Assembly (NCBI RefSeq): GCF_026672375.1
Contig: NZ_JAPPRA010000001.1
Coordinates: 434,001-498,000 of the forward strand
Source of the DNA: Caulobacter sp. SL161
Lineage (GTDB): Bacteria; Pseudomonadota; Alphaproteobacteria; Caulobacterales; Caulobacteraceae
Length of the DNA: 64,000 bases
Reading direction: 5' to 3'
Numbering within the stretch: the stretch's first letter is position 1; every line of letters starts with the position of its first letter. The notes under the pieces are model-generated. The model was given only the letters and a program-made list of their open reading frames with translations, did not search any database and was not told where the DNA came from. Shown piece after piece: positions 53,796 to 62,455 of this stretch. Both the position numbers and the translations under genes were made by a program.

Positions 53796-54656
53796 ATGGC
53801 GCCTATGAGAAGCAGGAGCATCCGCTTGCGCGACCCGTCCCAGAGCGCGCGCCCACAAGGGTTCCGACGCCACCTCGCCGTCGGCGCCCTGGCGGCCGCT
53901 GGCCTTCTGGCGGCGGCGCCGAACGCGCAGGCGCAAGCCGAGCCTGCACCGCTCGCTTCGGCCGGTCCGGCCGCCAATGACCCCCTGGAGGGCTTCAACC
54001 GGGCCTCGTTCAAGCTCGGCATGGGACTGGACCGTGCACTGCTGGCGCCGATCACTCACGGTTATATGGCGGTGACGCCGCGCGTCGTCCGCGACCGGGT
54101 CAGCTTGGTCATCTACAATATGGGCGAGCCGAACACGGTGATGAACCAGGTTCTCCAGGGCAAGCCGCGTCAGGCCGTGCGCTCGAGCACCCGTTTTGTC
54201 GTCAACTCCACGGTCGGCGTGGCGGGCCTGTTCGACGTCGCCGCCAAGATGGGCCTGCCGCCGCGCGGCGCCGATTTCGGCCAGACCTTCGGCCGCTGGG
54301 GCGCAGGTCCCGGAGCCTATATCTACGTGCCCCTGATGGGCCCCTTGAACGTTCGCGACGGCGTCGGCCGCGCGCTCGATATCGTCACTGACCCGGTCTC
54401 GCTGTTCGTGGGCGGCTTGGACACCGACTTCGGTCGGGCCCGCACGGCGATCACCGTGGTCGACCTGCGCGCCACGACAGACTCCGCATACGAGGCGCTG
54501 AAGGACGCGTCCGACCCGTACGTCACCACCCGCTCCGCCTACGCGCAGTATCGTGAGGCCTTCGTCCGCGAAGCCACCGGCGAGCGCGAAGCGCTCCCTG
54601 ATTTCGATGCGCCGCCGTCCGAACCGAACACCTCATCGGCGACGCCCAATCCATGA
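53796..54656 (+). CDS. mlaA: MlaA/VacJ-family outer membrane lipid-asymmetry protein
   Basis: A 286-residue VacJ-like protein. A signal peptide (about 24-46, ending AQAQAE) leads into NDPLEGFNRASFKLGMGLD and the family hallmarks MGEPNTVMNQVLQGK, RSSTRFVVNSTVGVAGLFDVA and FGQTFGRWGAGPGAYIYVPLMGP. It removes misplaced phospholipid from the outer membrane. No lipobox Cys is present, unlike in E. coli MlaA, which is common in alphaproteobacteria. First gene of a five-gene mla operon; the stop overlaps mlaC by ATGA. Confidence 0.9.
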   Translation: MAPMRSRSIRLRDPSQSARPQGFRRHLAVGALAAAGLLAAAPNAQAQAEPAPLASAGPAANDPLEGFNRASFKLGMGLDRALLAPITHGYMAVTPRVVRDRVSLVIYNMGEPNTVMNQVLQGKPRQAVRSSTRFVVNSTVGVAGLFDVAAKMGLPPRGADFGQTFGRWGAGPGAYIYVPLMGPLNVRDGVGRALDIVTDPVSLFVGGLDTDFGRARTAITVVDLRATTDSAYEALKDASDPYVTTRSAYAQYREAFVREATGEREALPDFDAPPSEPNTSSATPNP

Positions 54657-55315
54657 CCCTCCCCGGTAACACTATGCGAAACACCTCCATCACCCGCCGC
54701 GGCGCCAGCGTCGCGGCTTTGGCGTTCTTCGGCGCCGCGCTTTCCGCCGCCTCGCCGGCCCTGGCCCAGAGCGGCGCGCGCGACCCGGCCGCCGAAGCCT
54801 TCGTTCAGACCAAGGCCCAGCGCGTGATCAGCGTGCTGGCCAGCAAGAGCATGAGCGAAGCGCAGAAGAAGCAGGTCTTCCATCAGGCCGTGGACGAACT
54901 GGCCGACGTGCCGCGGATCACCAACTTCGTGCTGGGCAAGTACGCCCGGACGATCACGCCGGAGCAGCGGGCCCGTTTCACGCCGGTGTTTCGGACCTAT
55001 GCCGAGAACGTCTACCAGAGCCGCATCAGTGACTATCGCGGCGAACAGCTGAAGGTGACCGGCTCGGTGGTCCGCAAGCCCGGCGACGTGATCGTCAACA
55101 CCGTGGTCGCCGGCGGTCAGCTGAGCCAGCCGGTGCCGGTCTCGTGGCGCGTGCTGAACAGTGGCGGCGCCTGGAAGGTGGTCGATGTCCAGTTCAAGGG
55201 AATCTGGTTGGCGATCACTCAGCAGCAGGACTTCGTGTCGACGATCGACAACGCCGGCGGCAACATCGACGTGCTGATCAACCAGCTTCAGAAGGGCGGC
55301 TCGGGTCGTCGCTAG
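54653..55315 (+). CDS. mlaC: MlaC-family periplasmic phospholipid-binding protein
   Basis: A 220-residue protein with a signal peptide to about residue 40 (ASPALAQSG), then the Ttg2D/MlaC domain: LADVPRITNFVLGKYARTITPEQRARFTPVF, VIVNTVVAGGQLSQPVPVSWRV and the C-terminal DFVSTIDNAGGNIDVLI. It ferries phospholipids between MlaA and the MlaFEDB complex. ATG 54653 overlaps mlaA; another in-frame ATG at 54674 directly begins the signal peptide. Confidence 0.9.
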   Translation: MTLPGNTMRNTSITRRGASVAALAFFGAALSAASPALAQSGARDPAAEAFVQTKAQRVISVLASKSMSEAQKKQVFHQAVDELADVPRITNFVLGKYARTITPEQRARFTPVFRTYAENVYQSRISDYRGEQLKVTGSVVRKPGDVIVNTVVAGGQLSQPVPVSWRVLNSGGAWKVVDVQFKGIWLAITQQQDFVSTIDNAGGNIDVLINQLQKGGSGRR

Positions 55316-55345
55316 GCGGGACCCGGACTGGAAGGACAACGGCAT

Positions 55346-55858
55346 ATGGCATTGCGCGAACAATGGGCCGAAACGGCCATGGGCGTCGTCGTCCTCGCCC
55401 TGACGGCGGGGTTCCTGACCTATTCGCTGAGCGTCGGCGGCGTTCACATGAAGCGCGGCGACTATGAGATCAGCGCCAAGTTCGGTGAGGCCGGTTCGCT
55501 GGCGCCGGGGGCGGCGGTCACCGTGGCCGGCGTCAAGGTCGGCACGGTCTCGGAGGTCACGCTGGAGCCCAAGACCTATCTGGCGGTGGCCAAGCTGAGC
55601 ATCGACCCGACCGTCAAGCTGCCCGCCGATTCCACCGCCAAGATCACCAGCGACGGCCTCTTGGGCGGCGCCCATGTGGCCATCGCGCCCGGCGCATCGC
55701 TCGAAGACCTGAAGGCCGGCGGCGAGATCGAGAACACCCAAGGCGCGGTCGACATCTTCGGCCTGATCGGCTCGGTGATCCGGCCGCAGGGCGGCGGGGC
55801 GGCGACCTCTGAGCCCGCGGCGGCCAATCCGGCCACCCAGCCGGCCGAGAGCTACTGA
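55346..55858 (+). CDS. mlaD: MlaD-family MCE protein
   Basis: A 170-residue MCE-domain protein with one N-terminal helix (TAMGVVVLALTAGFLTYSL) and the MCE fold: YEISAKFGEAGSLAPGAAVTVAGVKVGTV and TAKITSDGLLGGAHVAI. The MCE ring binds lipid in the periplasm and anchors to MlaE. A Pro/Ala tail ends the protein. It is 30 bp after mlaC and 1 bp before mlaE. Confidence 0.91.
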   Translation: MALREQWAETAMGVVVLALTAGFLTYSLSVGGVHMKRGDYEISAKFGEAGSLAPGAAVTVAGVKVGTVSEVTLEPKTYLAVAKLSIDPTVKLPADSTAKITSDGLLGGAHVAIAPGASLEDLKAGGEIENTQGAVDIFGLIGSVIRPQGGGAATSEPAAANPATQPAESY

Positions 55859-55859
55859 C

Positions 55860-56669
55860 ATGACCGCGGCCGAGGCGGCCCGGCGGGTCGCCACCCATCC
55901 CATCCAGGCCTTGGGGCGCTCGACCCTGGCCGCCGTGCGCATGGTCGGCGCGGTCGGCGTGTTCGCCGTGCGCGGCGTCATCGCCGCCCTGACGCCAATC
56001 TGGTTCGTCAGCCAGTTGCGCCGGCAGATCGTGGCGATCGGCTTCTTCTCTTTGCCGGTCGTGGGCCTGACGGCGGTGTTCACCGGCGCGGCCCTAGCGC
56101 TGAACATCTTCACCGGCGGGGGCCGGTTCAACGCCGAGCAGGTCATGCCGCAGATCGTCGCTCTGGGCATCACGCGCGAGCTGGGCCCCGTGCTGGCCGC
56201 GCTGATGCTGGCCGGCCGGGTTTCGGCGGCCATCGCCGCCGAGATCGGCGCCATGCGGGCGACCGAGCAGATCGACGCCATGCGCACCCTGTCGACCGAC
56301 CCGTTCCGCTATCTGGTCGCGCCCCGCCTGCTGGCGGCGGTGCTGACCTTGCCGCTGCTCACCGCCGTGGCTGACATCATCGGCATCGCCGGCGGCTGGC
56401 TGGTGGCCACGCGGGTGCTGGAGTTCAATCCGACCGTCTATATCCGCAACACCATCGACTTCCTTGAGAGCTGGGACATCATCTCGGGCCTGATCAAGGC
56501 GGCGGTGTTCGGCTTCATCGTGGCCCTGATGGGTTGCTATCACGGCTACAACGCCTCGGGCGGCGCGCGCGGCGTCGGCCGGGCCACGACCCACGCGGTG
56601 GTCTCCTCGGCGATCCTGATCTTCGCCTCGGACTATCTCCTGACCACCCTTTTCACGCACATGTCATGA
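55860..56669 (+). CDS. mlaE: MlaE-family ABC transporter permease
   Basis: A 269-residue inner membrane protein with about five helices and the MlaE family motifs FTGAALALNIFTGGGRFNAEQ, LGPVLAALMLAGRVSAAIAAEIGAM and RATEQIDAMRTLSTDPFRYLVAPR. It forms the membrane core of the lipid transporter with MlaF and MlaD. The stop overlaps the mlaF start by ATGA. Confidence 0.93.
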   Translation: MTAAEAARRVATHPIQALGRSTLAAVRMVGAVGVFAVRGVIAALTPIWFVSQLRRQIVAIGFFSLPVVGLTAVFTGAALALNIFTGGGRFNAEQVMPQIVALGITRELGPVLAALMLAGRVSAAIAAEIGAMRATEQIDAMRTLSTDPFRYLVAPRLLAAVLTLPLLTAVADIIGIAGGWLVATRVLEFNPTVYIRNTIDFLESWDIISGLIKAAVFGFIVALMGCYHGYNASGGARGVGRATTHAVVSSAILIFASDYLLTTLFTHMS

Positions 56670-57436
56670 CGAGCCAGGTTCCGAAACTCGCCTGGAAGGG
56701 CGTCACCAAGCAGTTCGGGGATCGCAAGGTCCTCGACCAGCTCGACCTGTCCGTCGCCCCCGGCCGTTCGCTGGTCATCATCGGCGGTTCGGGCCAGGGC
56801 AAATCGGTCACGATCAAGACCGCGCTGGGCCTGCTGCGCCCGGAAGCCGGGGCCATCGAACTGGACGGCAAGAACGTCGTTGGCCTGTCTGAGACCCAGC
56901 GCCGCAAGCTGTTCTCGCGCATCGGTGTGCTGTTCCAGGGCGCGGCGCTGTTCGACAGCCTCTCCGTCTGGGAGAATATCGCGTTCCGTCTGATCAACGC
57001 CGACGGCGTCCCTCGCCGCCAGGCGCGCGAGCGGGCGATCGAGGCGCTGGAGCAAGTGCGGCTGTCGCCCGACGTCGCCAACCGGTTTCCATCCGAGCTT
57101 TCGGGCGGGATGCAGAAACGCGCCGGCCTGGCCCGCGCCGTGGTGGCCCAGCCGGAGATCCTGTTCTTCGACGAGCCCACCACGGGCCTGGATCCGATCA
57201 CGGCGGCGGCGATCAACCAGCTGATCTCCGACCAGGTGCGTCGCCTGGGCTCGACGGCGGTGTCGATCACCCACGACCTGGCCTCGGCCCAGACGATCGG
57301 CGACGAGATCGCCATGCTGCACGGCGGCAAGATCATCTGGCGCGGTCCGGCCGCCGAGCTGGCCACCACCAGTAATCCGTATGTCCGCCAGTTCGTGGAG
57401 GGCCGGGCCGAGGGCCCGATCTCGCACACCCACTGA
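56666..57436 (+). CDS. mlaF: MlaF-family ABC transporter ATP-binding protein
   Basis: A 256-residue ATPase with Walker A GGSGQGKSVTIKTALGLL, signature LSGGMQKRAGLARAV, Walker B ILFFDEPTTGLDP and the H-loop in ITHDLASAQTI. It powers phospholipid transport through MlaE. ATG 56666 overlaps the mlaE stop. A separate mlaB (STAS) gene is not present in the window. It is convergent with oxyR (23-bp gap). Confidence 0.93.
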   Translation: MTSQVPKLAWKGVTKQFGDRKVLDQLDLSVAPGRSLVIIGGSGQGKSVTIKTALGLLRPEAGAIELDGKNVVGLSETQRRKLFSRIGVLFQGAALFDSLSVWENIAFRLINADGVPRRQARERAIEALEQVRLSPDVANRFPSELSGGMQKRAGLARAVVAQPEILFFDEPTTGLDPITAAAINQLISDQVRRLGSTAVSITHDLASAQTIGDEIAMLHGGKIIWRGPAAELATTSNPYVRQFVEGRAEGPISHTH

Positions 57437-57459
57437 GGGGCTTGCGCCCTAAGGCGGCG

Positions 57460-58362
57460 TCAGACCGCCTGCCTCAAGGTGTCGGCCAGCAGGCGTCCCT
57501 CGACGCCCCGGCTGGAGCCTGCGCGCCAGGCCACGACGATCTCGCGGCTGGGATGGGCGGTCGCCAGGGGACGAACCGTGACGGCAGCCTTGTCGGTCAG
57601 GCCCGCCTGCACCGCCATCTTGGGCAGGAACGAGACGCCCAGGCCCGAACCGATCATCTGCACCAGGGTCGGCAAGGACGTGGCCGCGAAGGTCTCCTCC
57701 TCGCCGACGCCGCGCGGCGGCTCCAGGCCGCAGGCCGCCAGGGCGTGGTCGCGCAGGCAGTGGCCGTCCTCCAGCAGGATCAGATCCTCACCGGCCAGGC
57801 TGTCGGGGTCCACCTGGGTCGAGGCGGCCATCGGGTGATTGGCGGGCGCGGCGGCCAGCAGCTCATCATCCTCGACATGGGCCCAGTCGAGACCGCTCAT
57901 GTCGTAGGGCAGCGCGATCAGCGCCGCGTCCAGCGCGCCGGTCTTCAGGGCGCTGATCAGGCGATGGGTCAGGTCCTCGCGCAGAAACAGCTTCAGCTTG
58001 GGAAAGCGGTCGCGCAGCACGGGCAGCGCGCGCGGCAGCAGATAGGGCGCCACGGTCGGGATCACGCCCAGCCGGAACCGTCCGGCCAGCGGCTGGCCCG
58101 CGCCCCGGGCGGCCTGCACCAGGTCCTCGGCCCGGGCCAGGATATCCTCGGCCCGTCGCACAGCCTCCTGGCCGGCGGCGGTGAGGATCACCCCGGACCG
58201 CGCCCGGTCGACGACCGGCGCGCCCAGGATCTTCTCCAGCTCCTGGATACCGGCCGACAGGGTCGGCTGGGTGACGTGCGCGTTCTCGGCGGCGCGGCTG
58301 AATGAACCGTGCTCGGACAGGAGCTTCAGGTACTGGAGTTGGCGGAGCGTGGGCAGAAGCAT
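57460..58362 (-). CDS. oxyR: Hydrogen peroxide sensor OxyR (LysR family)
   Basis: The 300-residue LysR regulator has an N-terminal helix-turn-helix (FSRAAENAHVTQPTLSAGIQELE). The effector domain holds the redox pair Cys202 and Cys211 in GHCLRDHALAAC, the hallmark of OxyR; the cysteines form a disulfide with peroxide. It should activate catalase and peroxidase genes. The gene is divergent from ahpD across 230 bp, and an ATAG-N7-CTAT half-operator lies just upstream. Confidence 0.93.
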   Translation of the reverse strand: MLLPTLRQLQYLKLLSEHGSFSRAAENAHVTQPTLSAGIQELEKILGAPVVDRARSGVILTAAGQEAVRRAEDILARAEDLVQAARGAGQPLAGRFRLGVIPTVAPYLLPRALPVLRDRFPKLKLFLREDLTHRLISALKTGALDAALIALPYDMSGLDWAHVEDDELLAAAPANHPMAASTQVDPDSLAGEDLILLEDGHCLRDHALAACGLEPPRGVGEEETFAATSLPTLVQMIGSGLGVSFLPKMAVQAGLTDKAAVTVRPLATAHPSREIVVAWRAGSSRGVEGRLLADTLRQAV

Positions 58363-58372
58363 GGTCCGACAT

Positions 58373-58387
58373 ATAGGACAGGTCTAT
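58373..58387. promoter_or_regulatory. OxyR-like half operator
   Basis: ATAG-N7-CTAT (58373-58376 and 58384-58387) fits one half of the tetrameric OxyR site ATAG-N7-CTAT-N7-ATAG-N7-CTAT. It starts 11 bp upstream of the oxyR ATG, a usual place for autorepression. The second half is not kept: a CTAT occurs at 58402-58405, four bases out of phase. Confidence 0.45.
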
Positions 58388-58592
58388 TAAATTTCAAAAA
58401 ACTATCGATTGGACCAAAGCTTGGCGGCGAGGCTAGTGTCGAGGTGTCGAAGCGTCCGGTGATTGTCTCCCCCACCCCGCCCCGGATGTCCGGCGTCTCC
58501 CGGTCCGACCGCCCCCTCTCGCGCGGCGCGGACCGGGACGAACGCGCCGCGCGATGTTATCTCGTCACGCTCCATATGTTTGATGTGGGGCC

Positions 58593-59156
58593 ATGGAACA
58601 TCACGTGTCGATCGAGGCCCTGCGCGCCCGCCTGCCCGACTACGCCCGCGATCTGGGGACCAACCTGGCCTTGCTGATCGACGATCCGGCGCTCGATGGG
58701 GAAGCGCGATGGGGGTGCTTGGTCGCCAGCGCCTGCGCCGCCGGCGAACCGCAGACGCTGCGGGCGATCGACGCGGCGGCGACCGCCGCAGGTCTGGCGC
58801 CCGAAGCCAATCTCGCCGCCCGCAAGGCGGCCGCCATGATGGCGATGACCAATGTCTATTTCCGCGCCCTGCATCTCATGGAGGCCTCCGAGTATCAGGC
58901 CCTGCCCTCCCGGCTTCGCTTGAATCGGCTCACCCACGTCGGCGCGCGAAGCTTTACCTACGATCTGTCCTGCGTGGCCGTGTCGGCGATCAATGGCTGC
59001 GGCGCGTGCCTCGACAGCCACGAGGCCGAGCTTCGCGGACGGGGTGTCGAACCCACCCAAATCCAGGCCGCCCTGCGTATCGCGGCGGTTGTATCGGCGG
59101 TCGCCCGGACGCTGGCGGCGGAAGCCGCGCTCCATCCCCAGAATTTAGAGATCTGA
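58593..59156 (+). CDS. ahpD: Alkyl hydroperoxidase AhpD-like protein
   Basis: A 187-residue helical protein of the AhpD family. The catalytic pair is Cys136 and Cys139 in CGACLDSH, with His143 as proton relay partner. AhpD reduces AhpC (through lipoyl proteins in mycobacteria) or has weak peroxidase activity itself. Being divergent from oxyR suggests peroxide control. An ahpC gene, the usual neighbour of ahpD, is not in the window. Confidence 0.9.
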   Translation: MEHHVSIEALRARLPDYARDLGTNLALLIDDPALDGEARWGCLVASACAAGEPQTLRAIDAAATAAGLAPEANLAARKAAAMMAMTNVYFRALHLMEASEYQALPSRLRLNRLTHVGARSFTYDLSCVAVSAINGCGACLDSHEAELRGRGVEPTQIQAALRIAAVVSAVARTLAAEAALHPQNLEI

Positions 59157-59222
59157 ACAGGACCGCGACGCCCGGTCGCGGCGTCGGCCCCTCGACATTC
59201 ATCTTGTCCGTAAACTAAGTTG

Positions 59223-59237
59223 TTAACCTCTGGGTAA
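59223..59237. promoter_or_regulatory. CtrA-like box / near-palindrome upstream of creS
   Basis: TTAA-CCTCTGG-GTAA matches seven of eight defined bases of the CtrA motif and, with flanks, forms the near-palindrome GTTAACC-TCT-GGGTAAC. It lies 72 bp before the creS start. Whether it is functional is unknown. Confidence 0.3.
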
Positions 59238-59308
59238 CAGATTCGCGGCGTCCGCCGAGCCGTCCACTTCTGGACGCCGAGGACTCGCATGGGGCGAAGG
59301 TGGGCCGA

Positions 59309-60682
59309 ATGAGACTGCTGTCGAAGAACTCGCGCGAGACCAAGAACGGCAAGCCCACCGTTCTGGGTGATGAAGCTCGCGCCGAGGCCATGCAGCACCA
59401 GATCGAGTCCACCCAGGCCATCGGTCAGCGCTACGAGACCATCCACGGCGGCTTGGACAGCATCGGCCGGGTCATGGAGCACCTTAAGGCGATCGAACCG
59501 CTGATCGCCGAGATCCGCGGCCCTGTCAGCCAGGAGTTCGAAGCCCGTCGCGCGGAACACTCCGAACTGATCGCCGTGCGCGCCAATCTTGATCAGGCCC
59601 AGCGCCAGATCGCCTTGATCCAGGCCGAGGAGCGCGAGGTTTCCGCCCGCCTCGCCGCCGCCGAAACAGCGCTCGGCGAATCCGAAGCCCGTCGCCAGAC
59701 CCAGGACGCGGCGCTGGAAGATAACGCCCTTGAGATCGACCGCCTGCGCAACGCCCTGCTGCAGTCGGACCTGAAGGTCTCCAGCCTCGACGCCTCGCTG
59801 CGCGACGCCACCGCCCGCATCGAGCACCTCGTGCAGGACGTCGAAGGCCTGCGCATCCAGGCCCAGGACATCGACGCCCGCCGTGGCGACGCCGAGGCCG
59901 CTCTGGCCCGCGCCAACCAGGACAACGCCCTGCTGGGCGAAGAGGCCGCGACGCTGAAGAAGCGCGTCGACCAGGCCGGCCTGGACCTGGCCCGCCTGTC
60001 GCGGATCGAAACCGACCTTGAGGCCCAGCTCGCCGCCGAACGGGCGCGCGTGCAGGCCGTCGAGAACGCTCTGGCCGCTCACCAGACCGACAGCGGCCGC
60101 ACGATCCGCGGCCTGGAGAGCCAGGTCGAGGCCAACCGCGCCGAGATCTCCGCGCTGCAGACGCGCCTGGAGACCGCCACGGGTCGCGCCGACAAGCTGG
60201 AAGAGATGAACGGCCAGATCTCGGCCCGCCTCGCCGACTCCAGCGCCCAGCAGAAGGCGGTGGAACGCCGCGCCGGCGACCTCAACGTCGCTCTGGAGCG
60301 CGCTCTCGACCGCATCCGCGCCCTCGAGGAAGAGGCCGACGGCCTGCGCCAGCGTCACGCCGGTGTCGACACCGCCCGCGCCACGGCCATCGAACGCGCC
60401 GACCAGCTGGCCAAGAGCGCCGTGGCTCAGGAAAAGGCCCTCAAGCGCGCCGAGGAGCGCGCCCAGCAACTGCGCGCCCGCCTCGACGCGATGCAGGAGG
60501 CTCAGGACCAGGCCCGCCGCGACCACGAAGCCAAGATCGCCGAACTGCAGGCGACCATCGAACGCCTGACCTCGGAGGCCGCCCTGGCCGAAGGGGCTCT
60601 GGAAGCCGCCCGCCGCGACCGCTCGCGCCTGCAGATGGCCCTTCTGGGCGCCAGCGACGGCGACGTGGCCGCCAGCGCCTAA
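59309..60682 (+). CDS. creS: Crescentin, intermediate filament-like cell curvature protein
   Basis: A 457-residue coiled-coil protein, the exact length of Caulobacter crescentin. A short basic head (MRLLSKNSRETKNGK) needed for membrane/MreB attachment precedes a long heptad-repeat rod (about 80-445) with repeated LEAQLAAERARVQ- and LKKRVDQAGLDLA-type heptads, and a short tail ending DGDVAASA. Crescentin forms a filament on the inner curve of the cell and makes it crescent shaped (established). ATG 59309 matches the known N-terminus; a GTG three codons upstream is in frame. A terminator follows 26 bases after the stop. Confidence 0.95.
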   Translation: MRLLSKNSRETKNGKPTVLGDEARAEAMQHQIESTQAIGQRYETIHGGLDSIGRVMEHLKAIEPLIAEIRGPVSQEFEARRAEHSELIAVRANLDQAQRQIALIQAEEREVSARLAAAETALGESEARRQTQDAALEDNALEIDRLRNALLQSDLKVSSLDASLRDATARIEHLVQDVEGLRIQAQDIDARRGDAEAALARANQDNALLGEEAATLKKRVDQAGLDLARLSRIETDLEAQLAAERARVQAVENALAAHQTDSGRTIRGLESQVEANRAEISALQTRLETATGRADKLEEMNGQISARLADSSAQQKAVERRAGDLNVALERALDRIRALEEEADGLRQRHAGVDTARATAIERADQLAKSAVAQEKALKRAEERAQQLRARLDAMQEAQDQARRDHEAKIAELQATIERLTSEAALAEGALEAARRDRSRLQMALLGASDGDVAASA

Positions 60683-60708
60683 GCCTCCAAGGCGCTCCAC
60701 AAACGAAG

Positions 60709-60740
60709 ACGCCCGCGACCGAGAGGTTCGCGGGCGTTTG
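60709..60740 (+). terminator. Terminator between creS and the SRPBCC gene
   Basis: ACGCCCGCGA (60709-60718) and TCGCGGGCGT (60728-60737) pair perfectly, with TTTG after on the plus strand. It separates two convergent genes. Confidence 0.8.
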
Positions 60741-60765
60741 TCTTTGAGCGGCCGCTACGGCGCGC

Positions 60766-61287
60766 CTAACGCCCCTCGACCGCCGCCTTGAGTCCCTGAA
60801 CCTGCTGACCCAGCACCCCGTCGACGGGCGCGGCCAGCTTGTCGAGGCCGCCCTTGAAGTACCCCCCGACGTCATAGGTGACCGTCACGGTCGTGGCGCC
60901 GTCCTTCTCGGCCAGGAGAACGGTCATCGCCCCGCTCGCGCCCGACGACTGCAGGGGACCCAGACCACCGCTCAACACCAGCTTCTGGCCGGGCGCAGCA
61001 TGGACGGTCGTCATGTGCAGAACCGAGCCGCCATTGGGCAGACGCTCGCAGAAGCAGCCGCCCGAGGCCGCGCCGAGCGACAGGTTGGCGGCTGACCCCG
61101 ACCAGGTGTGCGCCGAGGCCCACCATTTCGACGGCTGGACCAGGACGGCCCACACGGTGGTCGCCGGCGCGGCGATCACGACCTGATGGCGCACCTGAAA
61201 CCCGGCCGGTTGGGCGTCGGTCACCTCGGCCCGCGCAGCGCCCGCCATCAGCAGCGCCAGAACGCTCGCGGCGATCATCGTCTTCAT
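60766..61287 (-). CDS. Secreted SRPBCC-family (START-like) protein
   Basis: A 173-residue protein with a signal peptide (MKTMIAASVLALLMAGAARAEV) and a polyketide-cyclase/START-like fold: FQVRHQVVIAAPATTVWAVLVQPSKWW near the start and TVTYDVGGYFKGGLDKLAAPVDGVL at the end helix. A hydrophobic ligand is expected but unknown. ATG 61287 begins the signal peptide. Confidence 0.8.
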   Translation of the reverse strand: MKTMIAASVLALLMAGAARAEVTDAQPAGFQVRHQVVIAAPATTVWAVLVQPSKWWASAHTWSGSAANLSLGAASGGCFCERLPNGGSVLHMTTVHAAPGQKLVLSGGLGPLQSSGASGAMTVLLAEKDGATTVTVTYDVGGYFKGGLDKLAAPVDGVLGQQVQGLKAAVEGR

Positions 61288-61346
61288 CGGCTGGTCCTCC
61301 CGACACGACCTTGGTCGGCGCAAGCCCGGCGCGTCAACTCGCCAAC

Positions 61347-62333
61347 CTATTCGACGGGCGAGGTGATCGTCGCGCCCTGCGCCTTCAAGCGGTCCAGAAC
61401 GCCGTCAGCCGGCAGCAGGAAACCAAGATCGACCACCGCGACCGTGACCCCCGGCCGCTTGAGCGCCTCGGTCATGGCCTCAGTGGTCTGGGCGAGACCC
61501 TTCTCCAGCAAGGCCGCCCCGCCCGGAACATGGGTCAGGCACCGCTGAGCGGCGCTGGCGCGGTAACGCGCGCGCACCGAGGCCAGGTCGCCCTCGGCCC
61601 AGTCTCGGCCGATCGTGGTGGAATGGGCGCCGTCATAGGCCACCTCGTCCAGGGCCACCCGCAGGCAATAGAGCTGGTCCTCGGGCGACAGCTTGCCGGC
61701 GATGGCGGTGACCGCGCTCATCCGATACTGCCCCACCGCCTTGACCTTCAGCTTCCGCGCCTTGGCCATGCGCTCGATCGTGCTGACGGGCTTGGCCTCG
61801 GACAGGCCGGCGGCCTGACGGAAATCCGACAGCAGCAGGAACCCGGCCACCGCCGGCTTCCAGTTCTTGTACTCGCCCGCGCCCTTTCGGGCCTGGGTGC
61901 GGGACGCAACGAACCGCGCCTTCAGATCGGGCGGCAGCTGATCCTCCAGCGCCTTGCCGAGCGGCTGGCGCAAGCCGCCGCCGAACTTGAGGATGAATCC
62001 GGCCACCTGGGTGACGCCCACGGCGGCCTCCGGAGGAACCAGGACCAGACTCGCCCTGTCCAGCGCCTTGTTCAGGCGCGGGCTGTTCCACTTCAGCTGA
62101 TGCGGCAGCGGCGGGGCCGAGCCCAGGATGTAGAGCTTGGCGCCGTCCTTCTCGACCAGCCACACGGCCGGCCCGGGGGGCTTGGCCATGATCGTCAGCT
62201 CGGCGACGACGGCGCTTTCGTCCGGCGCGGGGGCCTGGCCCAGGTCGACAGGCGTCGGAGGCGCGATCTGGGTCGGCGCGGGTCCGCTGAGGGCCAAGGT
62301 CATGGCGAACGGAGCAAACTTGAGCGCGAACAT
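61347..62333 (-). CDS. TraB/GumN-family protein
   Basis: A 328-residue protein with a short signal-like start (MFALKFAPFAMTLALSGPAP). The TraB/GumN domain has GPAVWLVEKDGAKLYILGSAPPLP, ALDRASLVLVPPEAAVG, and VTVAVVDLGFLLPADGVLDRLKAQGA at the end. The usual GxxH and E motifs (Tiki-like metalloprotease core) read GSAPPLP here, so the His is missing and catalysis is doubtful. Function unknown. Confidence 0.78.
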   Translation of the reverse strand: MFALKFAPFAMTLALSGPAPTQIAPPTPVDLGQAPAPDESAVVAELTIMAKPPGPAVWLVEKDGAKLYILGSAPPLPHQLKWNSPRLNKALDRASLVLVPPEAAVGVTQVAGFILKFGGGLRQPLGKALEDQLPPDLKARFVASRTQARKGAGEYKNWKPAVAGFLLLSDFRQAAGLSEAKPVSTIERMAKARKLKVKAVGQYRMSAVTAIAGKLSPEDQLYCLRVALDEVAYDGAHSTTIGRDWAEGDLASVRARYRASAAQRCLTHVPGGAALLEKGLAQTTEAMTEALKRPGVTVAVVDLGFLLPADGVLDRLKAQGATITSPVE

Positions 62334-62455
62334 CGATACTCCTTCAGCCCCTTTGCGTGATCTAACGTTTCTCACCGCCGACGAGAAGGTGCGCCAAAAG
62401 GCGATGTTGGCGTCCGTTCGTGGACGCGTCGGGGTTTGGCGGCTAAACCTGCCCC

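Noticed and set aside
54539..56287. 582-codon minus-strand frame over mlaC-mlaD-mlaE
   Set aside because: Three overlapping conserved mla genes explain the DNA; the antisense product has no recognisable domain.
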